DNA from: Salimicrobium humidisoli
Lineage (GTDB): Bacteria > Bacillota > Bacilli > Bacillales > Halobacillaceae
Direction of reading: 5' to 3'
Assembly: GCF_002295105.1 (NCBI RefSeq)
Contig: NZ_NSGH01000016.1
Span: forward strand, 1-60,384
Length of the DNA stretch: 60,384 nt
Shown: one piece after another, positions 55,487 through 60,384 of the stretch
How positions within the stretch are numbered: the first letter of the stretch is position 1
How the letters are laid out: the number at the start of each line of letters is the position of its first letter
The notes under the pieces: model-generated
Seen by the model: the letters and a program-made list of their open reading frames with translations, nothing else
Told to the model about the DNA's origin: nothing
Databases searched by the model: none
Made by a program: the position numbers and the translations under genes

Positions 55487-55543
55487 TGGAATTTCTCCTT
55501 AAAAATCTTTGTGCAAATAGAATATATTAACCGCTTTTATTAG

Positions 55544-55554
55544 TATGACATTTT
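55544..55554 (+). promoter_or_regulatory. Candidate CcpN operator upstream of the SR1-like RNA
   Basis: TATGACATTTT matches the CcpN site consensus TRTGHYATAYW at 10 of 11 bases and lies 24 bases before the -35 element. CcpN represses SR1 in B. subtilis. Confidence 0.45.
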
Positions 55555-55577
55555 TATAAAAAAGTTATACTACACTG

Positions 55578-55606
55578 TTGACGAAAGCAGTATTAACCCA
55601 TATAAT
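55578..55606 (+). promoter_or_regulatory. Strong sigma-A promoter of the SR1-like RNA
   Basis: TTGACG (55578-55583), 17-base spacer, TATAAT (55601-55606). The transcript would begin near 55612. Confidence 0.85.
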
Positions 55607-55616
55607 AAAACTACAT

Positions 55617-55630
55617 TGAAAGCGATACCA
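55617..55630 (+). promoter_or_regulatory. Candidate cre (CcpA) site at the SR1 start
   Basis: TGAAAGCGATACCA matches the cre consensus TGWAANCGNTNWCA at 13 of 14 positions and lies just after the predicted transcription start, a position suited to repression. Confidence 0.55.
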
Positions 55631-55653
55631 AAATTAGAAAGGATGGATGAGAA

Positions 55654-55758
55654 ATGGGTACAATTGTTTGCCAGGATTGTCAGAGAGTCATCGAGCACTA
55701 CGAGGACGAAAAGGTTTCGACTCTTTACGGTACTTGTCCTACTTGCAACTCGAAATAA
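55654..55758 (+). CDS. sr1p: SR1P, GapA-binding peptide encoded by the small RNA
   Basis: A 34-residue peptide beginning MGTIVCQDCQRVIEHYEDEK, with TLYGTC and CPTC near the end. It matches the SR1P family (MGTIVCQ...C start, EDEK, LYG-x-C), whose B. subtilis member binds glyceraldehyde-3-phosphate dehydrogenase GapA and promotes its association with RNase J1. The two CxxC pairs suggest a zinc or disulfide knuckle. GAAAGGATGG precedes the ATG. RNase J1, the proposed partner, is encoded at 41467-43134. Confidence 0.85.
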   Translation: MGTIVCQDCQRVIEHYEDEKVSTLYGTCPTCNSK

Positions 55759-55770
55759 TCTATCTTCCAG

Positions 55771-55799
55771 AAACCGCCGGGCTGCCCGGCGGTTTTTTA
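55771..55799 (+). terminator. Terminator of the SR1-like RNA
   Basis: AAACCGCCGGG pairs with CCCGGCGGTTT around a 3-base loop, followed by a T run. Confidence 0.92.
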
Positions 55800-55867
55800 T
55801 TTGCAGGATTGCAGAGCGGTAATACCTGCGGTCAGTTTATGCTACACTTGAAACAGGGAGGGATAAT

Positions 55868-56824
55868 ATGGACTGGAATACGAAAGTTACAGATTTATTG
55901 GGCATACGATATCCGATCATCCAGGGAGGTCTTGCTTACCTGGCTTATTCGGAACTCGCTTCTGCCGTCTCTAATGCCGGAGGTCTCGGACAGATCACCG
56001 CGATGAGCCTGGGATCTCCTGAAGAGCTGAGGGAAGAAATAGAAAAAACGAGAGAAAAAACTGCTTTTCCATTCGGTGTAAACTTTGCCATCGGTAATCA
56101 TGGCCGCCCGTATGAGGATATGGTTAAAGTGGCAGTGGAAGAAGAAGTACCCGTCGTTTCAGTAACAGGTGGTAATCCAAAAGGGGTTCTGGAATTGCTC
56201 AAAGGTACTGCGATCAAAAAAATAGTACTTGTAGCTGCAAAACGTCAGGCCGTAAAAGCCGAAGAACTTGGTGCTGACGCCGTTATGGTTGTCGGTCAGG
56301 AAGGTGGAGGTCATATAGGGCGTTCAGATACAGGAACATTTGTATTGACTCCGGAAGTTGTGGATGCAGTCTCCATACCTGTAATTTCCTCCGGAGGCAT
56401 TTCGGACGGTCGCGGCCTGATGGCAGCTCTCGCTCTTGGAGCAGAAGGTATCGAGATGGGTACAAGGTTTATTGCTACGGAAGAATGTGTGCACGCTCAC
56501 GAGGCTTATAAGGACAAAATAGTGAGCGCAGGTACAGATGATACTGCAGTTATCAAAAGGTCTCTCGGCTCTCCGGCACGGGCGCTTGCAAATACATGGA
56601 CCGACCGGATTCTTTCACTGGAAGAAGAAGGAGCCGATTACGAAAAAATGAAAGATTATATTTCAGGGGAGGCTAATAAGAAGTACATTTACGAAGGACT
56701 CGAGCAGGAAGGCTTCGGATGGGCCGGCCAGGTTTCAGCAAGAATCAGTGAGGTGGTAAGTGTCCGGGAATTATTCAATGAAATTATTTCAGAAGCGGAA
56801 TACATAAGCGAGAAGTGGAGGTGA
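55868..56824 (+). CDS. Nitronate monooxygenase / FabK-like FMN enzyme (NPD family)
   Basis: A 318-residue TIM-barrel flavoprotein. RYPIIQGGLAYLAYSELASAVSNAGGLG is the conserved N terminus, QEGGGHIGR the FMN/catalytic glycine-rich loop, and VISSGGISDGRGLMAALALGAEGIEMGTRF the phosphate-binding C-terminal part. The family contains both nitronate monooxygenases and the enoyl-ACP reductase FabK. Sequence alone does not separate them safely, and the histidine of GGGHIG is present as in both. An AGGGAGGGATAATATG start region serves it. Confidence 0.85.
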   Translation: MDWNTKVTDLLGIRYPIIQGGLAYLAYSELASAVSNAGGLGQITAMSLGSPEELREEIEKTREKTAFPFGVNFAIGNHGRPYEDMVKVAVEEEVPVVSVTGGNPKGVLELLKGTAIKKIVLVAAKRQAVKAEELGADAVMVVGQEGGGHIGRSDTGTFVLTPEVVDAVSIPVISSGGISDGRGLMAALALGAEGIEMGTRFIATEECVHAHEAYKDKIVSAGTDDTAVIKRSLGSPARALANTWTDRILSLEEEGADYEKMKDYISGEANKKYIYEGLEQEGFGWAGQVSARISEVVSVRELFNEIISEAEYISEKWR

Positions 56825-56830
56825 GTTCTG

Positions 56831-57100
56831 ATGGGCTATACTTACCCTATTGATGAGGAGTACTGGTCGAAGGAAGAAATTATAGATGTCGTGAATTTTT
56901 ACAGTCTGGTTGAGAAAGCTTATGAAGAAGGTGTAAAGAAAGAAGATTTTAAACTCGCTTATGCGCGTTTTAAACAGATAGTGCCTTCAAAAAGCGAAGA
57001 AAAAACTTTGTTCAGGCAATTTGAACAAGTTTCGGAATACTCTCCGTACCATGTAGTCAAAGAGTCCGGGCGGGACGATATCAATTATATTAAAATGTGA
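56831..57100 (+). CDS. UPF0223 family protein (YktA-like)
   Basis: An 89-residue helical cytosolic protein of the UPF0223 family: YTYPIDEEYWSKEEIIDVVNF and FKQIVPSKSEEKTLFRQFE are characteristic. The function is unknown. It begins 6 bases after the preceding flavoenzyme stop (shared GGAGGTGAG site), so both are co-transcribed. The gene order with YktB and the inositol phosphatase is that of B. subtilis yktA-yktB-yktC. Confidence 0.85.
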   Translation: MGYTYPIDEEYWSKEEIIDVVNFYSLVEKAYEEGVKKEDFKLAYARFKQIVPSKSEEKTLFRQFEQVSEYSPYHVVKESGRDDINYIKM

Positions 57101-57128
57101 AGGGACCCCTTTTGGCCCCTTCACATTT
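57093..57128. terminator. Hairpin spanning the stop codons of two convergent genes
   Basis: AAATGTGAAGGG (57093-57104) pairs with CCCTTCACATTT (57117-57128). It covers the end of the UPF0223 gene and the stop of the convergent YktB-like gene. Confidence 0.75.
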
Positions 57129-57753
57129 ATTGGACATTCATTGCTTTTTTGTACAGTGGCAGAAGAGTCTCGAACGTTTTTTGAGCCTCATTGATAAAAG
57201 CATCGCCGTCCTTTAATAAATCATCGTCTGATGAAAAGCGGCGACCTACGAGAAACTCTCCTTTTTTCACATCCCGGAAACGGTGAAGAGTTTTCGATAA
57301 GTTCTCTTCATTGTATACGAGAGCCTCATTCTTTGTGTGATCTTTGGATAATACATAATGATCAGGGATTCCGGACTTCAGGAGATCGGAATCTTCCAGA
57401 AATGCTTCCGCTATTCTTTCTTTGTCAGGCAGCTCGTAAATAAATGCCAGCCAAAGAAAAACGTTGTCTCCCCAGAGACCGATCTGGAAATGGGGAAGTT
57501 TCTTGTACCCGCGTTTATTATTAGCGATCGCGGCCCATGTGTCATTTGGAGGATTTTTGCTTCTCCGGGCATGTTTCGCTACGTGGACGTACATTTCCTC
57601 TCCTGTTTCAGCAGAAATCGCCGGTTGAAGTTCATGGGCGATTTCTTCTAGTTTCGGAGAAAGTCGGAATCGGAGCGCTTCTATCCTGTTCTCCAGACCT
57701 TCAATAGAAAAGACGTCAAAATCTTTTTCGGAAAAACCGCTGAACCCGTTCAT
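57127..57753 (-). CDS. UPF0637/DUF1054 family protein (YktB-like)
   Basis: A 208-residue cytosolic protein with FSGFSEKDFDVFSIEGLENRI at the start and FQIGLWGDNVFLWLAFIYELP in the middle, matching the DUF1054 family. The function is unknown. The central strand pattern and conserved His/Trp (HVAKHARRSKNPPNDTWAAI) suggest a small-molecule pocket. GAGGTGATAATATG precedes the start. Convergent with the YktA-like gene. Confidence 0.85.
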   Translation of the reverse strand: MNGFSGFSEKDFDVFSIEGLENRIEALRFRLSPKLEEIAHELQPAISAETGEEMYVHVAKHARRSKNPPNDTWAAIANNKRGYKKLPHFQIGLWGDNVFLWLAFIYELPDKERIAEAFLEDSDLLKSGIPDHYVLSKDHTKNEALVYNEENLSKTLHRFRDVKKGEFLVGRRFSSDDDLLKDGDAFINEAQKTFETLLPLYKKAMNVQ

Positions 57754-57975
57754 ATTATCACCTCGTTTAATAGTAACAATCCAAAGTTTAACACAGATAA
57801 AGGTGAAAAATTAATGGAGGGTAAGATTATTTGAAAGAATTCCGGGGTACTGTGTCTGAAGCCCACTTTCCGCTATAAGAAAGGGCGTCATCACGTAATG
57901 CAACTGAAATCCGTGTAAAGATCAGCGGCTTTTGATAACATTGAAGACAACACAGGTGTAAAAGGAGCTCATTTA

Positions 57976-58776
57976 ATGGACACTAAACAAATACTGCAGT
58001 ACGCCAGATCCTGGGTTCTCGAAGCAGGAGAAGAAATCAGGACAAATATTAACGAACCTCTGCAAATAGATACGAAATCAACACCGGATGATCTTGTAAC
58101 CCATATGGATCAGCAGACTGAAAAGTTTTTTGCCGATAAAATCAGGAATCAGTTTCCGGACCACAGAATATTCAGTGAAGAGGGGATGGGCGACGACATC
58201 TCCGACCTTGAAGGGGTTGTATGGATTGTAGACCCTATCGACGGAACTATGAATTTCGTCCATCAGCAGAGAAACTTTGCGATTTCGATAGGGGTGTATG
58301 AAGACGGCACGGGTGAAATCGGTTTGATTTATGATGTAATGAATGATGTGCTTTACAGTGCCGTAAAAGGAGAAGGGGCTTACAAAAACGGTAATCGTCT
58401 TCCTCTGCTTTCGACTACAGAACCCCTGAAACGCTCTATATTTTCATTGAATACAACGTGGCTCTTGGAAGAGAACAGGCTTGTGGAAGCATCGGGTATG
58501 AGGGAGCTGGTGAAAAGTCTCAGAAGTACGAGATCATACGGGTCGGCGGCTCTGGAATTTGCCTTTCTTGCTGAAGGGGTCCTTGACGGATATGTGACTA
58601 TGAGTCTTATGCCGTGGGATATAGCTGCAGGTAAAGTACTGGTTGAGGAAGTAGGGGGCGTAGTAACGACAGGAGATAACCGGCCTCTGTCCATGATGGA
58701 TCGTACAAGTGTGTGTGCTGCAAGAGAGAATATCCACGGTGAAACAGTGGAGAACTATATCAACCTTAAGAAATAA
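57976..58776 (+). CDS. Inositol monophosphatase family protein (YktC/SuhB-like)
   Basis: A 266-residue Mg2+-dependent phosphatase. Metal motifs are FSEEGMGDD, WIVDPIDGTMNFVH and the C-terminal MPWDIAAGKVLVEEVGG. Substrates of this family include inositol-1-phosphate and NADP-related phosphates; for B. subtilis YktC inositol phosphatase activity is known. AAAGGAGCTC precedes the ATG. The upstream 57754-57975 gap has a small GAAAG/CTTTC hairpin near 57868-57888 but no gene. Confidence 0.9.
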   Translation: MDTKQILQYARSWVLEAGEEIRTNINEPLQIDTKSTPDDLVTHMDQQTEKFFADKIRNQFPDHRIFSEEGMGDDISDLEGVVWIVDPIDGTMNFVHQQRNFAISIGVYEDGTGEIGLIYDVMNDVLYSAVKGEGAYKNGNRLPLLSTTEPLKRSIFSLNTTWLLEENRLVEASGMRELVKSLRSTRSYGSAALEFAFLAEGVLDGYVTMSLMPWDIAAGKVLVEEVGGVVTTGDNRPLSMMDRTSVCAARENIHGETVENYINLKK

Positions 58777-58796
58777 TGAAAAACCTCCAACATATC

Positions 58797-58832
58797 AAGG
58801 GTCGGCCATAAACTGGCCGGCCCTTTTATATT
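58797..58832 (+). terminator. Terminator after the inositol phosphatase gene
   Basis: AAGGGTCGGCCA pairs with TGGCCGGCCCTT around 5 bases, followed by T-rich sequence. Confidence 0.88.
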
Positions 58833-58908
58833 TTTATGAATGGGTAATCCGGGAGGAGCGATTTTGAGACTCCGGTGTTTCCGGGCCGTTCAACACCGGG
58901 GATGAAGA

Positions 58909-59067
58909 TTATGTATTCTCATTTTTGTTGATTTTAATTCCGTAGCCCATAATTCCGCCTCCTGCAACGAAAAACAGAGCAGCCAGCCAGAAAAGTTCTA
59001 TTGCTATAGAGAAGCCCGTAAACACGAAACATAAAATTACAGCAGTCGCCAATAAGATATTCCTCAA
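58909..59067 (-). CDS. Small two-helix membrane protein (YlaF/DUF5325-like)
   Basis: A 52-residue protein with two hydrophobic helices (ILLATAVILCFVFTGFSIAI and LFWLAALFFVAGGGIMGYGI) and a short basic/polar tail. Length, topology and position beside YlaH- and YlaI-like genes suggest YlaF. The start is a TTG at 59067, 6 bases after GAGGTG. The longer frame from 59103 has no ribosome site. The function is unknown. Confidence 0.65.
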   Translation of the reverse strand: MRNILLATAVILCFVFTGFSIAIELFWLAALFFVAGGGIMGYGIKINKNENT

Positions 59068-59182
59068 TATTCTCACCTCGATTCCAATATTAGTATAAAA
59101 CAAATTTATCGTAACTTAAACAATTGGCACAGCTGCAAATATTTAGTATGATGAGTGAAGATAACTTTGAGGGGGAAGCAAC

Positions 59183-59551
59183 ATGCAGGCATCACCAACA
59201 CTGACAGTTCCTGAAGATTTATGGCCGGTGGCCGATTTCTTTTTCAGAGGTCTCGGTCCTGAGATAAACCTTAACAATGCAGGCGAAGCTGCATCTTTAT
59301 TCCAAAGCTTCTTCTGGTTATACCTTACTACAGTCATATTGACTGTAATCACTTTCAAGCTCGGTTTCGCTAAGAAGCTGCCATTACTTAAAAACGTTGT
59401 GGTCTACACGGTTCTTGTGATCGGTACTTTTCTGTTGACGCTTATGCTCGGGTTGAACTTACCACTGGCGGAAAGTCTGATTGTAACTGCAGTGGTTCTG
59501 GGTCTTTACAGACTTAGGCTCTCCAGAGAAAGAAACAGTAATCAGGCATAG
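59183..59551 (+). CDS. YlaH-like membrane protein
   Basis: A 122-residue protein with three predicted helices (FQSFFWLYLTTVILTVITF, NVVVYTVLVIGTFLLTLMLGL, AESLIVTAVVLGLYRL) and a basic C-terminal end. It matches the YlaH family of Bacillaceae, function unknown. The N-terminal 35 residues (LTVPEDLWPVADFFF) are probably outside the membrane. AGGGGGAAGC precedes the ATG. Confidence 0.72.
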   Translation: MQASPTLTVPEDLWPVADFFFRGLGPEINLNNAGEAASLFQSFFWLYLTTVILTVITFKLGFAKKLPLLKNVVVYTVLVIGTFLLTLMLGLNLPLAESLIVTAVVLGLYRLRLSRERNSNQA

Positions 59552-59586
59552 AAAAAGCCTTCTCCAGGTGGGAGAGGGCTTTTTTA
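59552..59586. terminator. Bidirectional terminator between ylaH-like and ylaI-like genes
   Basis: AAAAAGCCTTCTCC pairs with GGGAGAGGGCTTTTT around a short loop. Confidence 0.88.
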
Positions 59587-59592
59587 CGGGAA

Positions 59593-59796
59593 TCAGGAGA
59601 GATAGTGTTCGTTTTTTATCTCGCGACGAAAAATGAAGTTCCCTGAATTGACCCGTTTGGCAGTATTGTCTGCGATGCGGTCATGACACGTCTGGCACAT
59701 GTATGTGGAATTCCTGCGATTGCGGAGTCTTTTAGCCTGAAGACTTTTACTGTTGATTGATTCTATATGGTCACATATAACACATTGTACTCTCAT
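59593..59796 (-). CDS. YlaI-like zinc-ribbon protein
   Basis: A 67-residue protein with two CxxC pairs, CVICDH near the N terminus and CQTCHDRI in the middle, forming a probable zinc ribbon; the rest is basic (LQAKRLRNRRNSTY). This matches the YlaI (DUF2197) family, function unknown. ATG 59796 follows GAGGTGAGTAGT at the right distance. The ATG three codons upstream overlaps that site. Confidence 0.8.
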   Translation of the reverse strand: MRVQCVICDHIESINSKSLQAKRLRNRRNSTYMCQTCHDRIADNTAKRVNSGNFIFRREIKNEHYLS

Positions 59797-59928
59797 ACTA
59801 CTCACCTCTTCCCTGATTGTATCACAGCAGTTGAATATTTTCCCTTCAAAAAGAAGCTATTCTTTTAAAGTTTGAATGGTGTATAATAGGGTAAGACTAC
59901 ATGTAGCACTAAAGGAAAGGGTGGTAAG

Positions 59929-60219
59929 ATGAGAAAGCGATGGAAGCTGGCACTGGCAGGAGCTATCACAGGTGGAGCTGCTGCATATCTCATGTATGAT
60001 GAAGAGCGGAGAACTCAAATGACTTCTAAAGTGAGTCAGTTAAGCAAAAAATCAAACGATCTTAGTGATATGCCGATAAGAGAAGCCGGCGAACCGGAAG
60101 CGGACAATCTCCAAAACTCGAAAATGGTATCGGAGGGGTCCCAGTTCGGAGTCCAGTATTACAATGAGCTGACCGAAAAAGAGAGAGAAATTCTTGAAAA
60201 AAGCCGAGAGCAGGATTGA
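59929..60219 (+). CDS. Small membrane-anchored protein, function unknown (YtxH-like N terminus)
   Basis: A 96-residue protein. Basic residues RKRW are followed by a glycine/alanine-rich helix (LALAGAITGGAAAYLMY) and then a polar, charged cytosolic tail (residues 25-96) that is Glu/Lys-rich at the end (LTEKEREILEKSREQD). The start resembles YtxH/gas-vesicle-like anchors with small-residue helix packing. I do not recognise the family with confidence. An AGGAAAGGGTGG site precedes the ATG. A terminator follows 4 bases after the stop. Confidence 0.6.
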   Translation: MRKRWKLALAGAITGGAAAYLMYDEERRTQMTSKVSQLSKKSNDLSDMPIREAGEPEADNLQNSKMVSEGSQFGVQYYNELTEKEREILEKSREQD

Positions 60220-60222
60220 TGT

Positions 60223-60260
60223 AAGAACCCCCGTTTCACAAAGGTGAACGGGGGTTCTTT
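60223..60260 (+). terminator. Terminator immediately upstream of the group II intron
   Basis: AAGAACCCCCGTTTCAC pairs with GTGAACGGGGGTTCTT around AAAG, followed by TTT and then the intron start. Confidence 0.88.
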
Positions 60261-60261
60261 C

Positions 60262-60384
60262 GTGTGCCCGGCACGGGTATAAACTATAGGGTTCAAGTCC
60301 CGAACGGCGAAGGTCGTTGTAGCCGTTAGTCAAAGGCAAGGGTGTCCAGGGAGACCTGGAATCTGAAGGAAGCCGGAGGCAAAT
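60262..60384 (+). mobile_element. 5' end of a group II intron, cut by the window edge
   Basis: From 60262 the sequence begins GTGTG, the group II 5' consensus (GUGYG), and continues with CCCGGCACGGG, AACTATAGGG, CAAGTCCCGAAC, CAAGGGTGTCC and GAATCTGAAGGAAGC, blocks that I know from domain I of many Bacillus and Clostridium group II introns carrying a reverse transcriptase/maturase. The body and maturase ORF lie beyond the window. The intron starts one base after the T run of a terminator, a site preference typical of class C introns, though I cannot assign the class. Confidence 0.75.

Larger units (their letters stand above)
55612..55799 (+). ncRNA. sr1: SR1-like dual-function small RNA
   Basis: A strong promoter, a short leader, one tiny ORF (SR1P) and a terminator delimit a transcript of about 188 bases. 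B. subtilis SR1 is about 205 bases, encodes the peptide SR1P, and also base-pairs with ahrC mRNA. The match rests on the encoded peptide and on the promoter/operator layout. Whether base-pairing targets are conserved cannot be judged here. Confidence 0.8.

Overview
The window looks like a chromosomal segment of a moderately halophilic, low-to-mid GC Bacillaceae, of the Halobacillus, Salimicrobium or Virgibacillus type. Three things suggest this: long runs of genes in Bacillus subtilis order (patA-ykyB, fadH, cbpB, dapH-dapL, ykuT, yknUV, ktrC-rnjA-rpoY-ykrA-def-ykyA-pdhABCD, yktA-yktB-yktC, ylaF-ylaH-ylaI); strong AGGAGG-type ribosome sites; and halophile traits (ectoine catabolism, a BCCT betaine-type transporter, a C30 carotenoid cluster). 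The species is inferred, not proven.

Layout. 1-153 is the end of an IS3-family element. 204-5574 holds housekeeping and stress genes: sirtuin, nitroreductase, Mn-pyrophosphatase, GNAT acetyltransferase, CorA and an HD-domain hydrolase. 5714-15618 is an ectoine/hydroxyectoine catabolic locus in two transcription units. The first is eutB plus a PucR-type regulator. The second is doeA, eutC, a cystathionine-gamma-synthase-like PLP enzyme, an M20 deacylase, a homoserine-dehydrogenase-like enzyme and an aldehyde dehydrogenase. 15803-17647 carries a YwpF-like protein and a Ktr/Trk K+ channel. 17877-25630 is a carotenoid cluster: three CrtN-type flavoenzymes, CrtM, a CrtQ-like glycosyltransferase, an acyltransferase and a CruF-like membrane protein, arranged as two convergent operons.

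25739-45907 is mostly conserved core: signal peptidase, PatA/DapH/DapL of acetyl-dependent lysine synthesis, FadH, a c-di-AMP-binding CBS protein, MscS, a heterodimeric ABC exporter, cytochrome bd with a Rex operator, KtrC, RNase J1 with RNA polymerase epsilon, and peptide deformylase. 46320-51126 is the pyruvate dehydrogenase operon. 51241-60219 holds a BCCT transporter, an exporter, a polysaccharide deacetylase, an SR1-like dual-function small RNA, and small conserved Bacillus genes. The window ends inside the 5' end of a group II intron placed just after a terminator.

Working together: the ectoine locus probably turns imported or surplus ectoines into aspartate-family metabolites. Its content departs from the proteobacterial route: no class III transaminase and no aspartoacylase-type deacetylase are present. 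Ktr subunits, MscS, CbpB, CorA and the BCCT protein form an osmotic and ion-homeostasis theme. SR1, pyruvate dehydrogenase, cytochrome bd and FadH represent central and redox metabolism. The observations most worth following are the unusual ectoine operon, including an apparent AUU start in eutC; the SR1 homologue; the two tiny ORFs; and the intron placed after a terminator.
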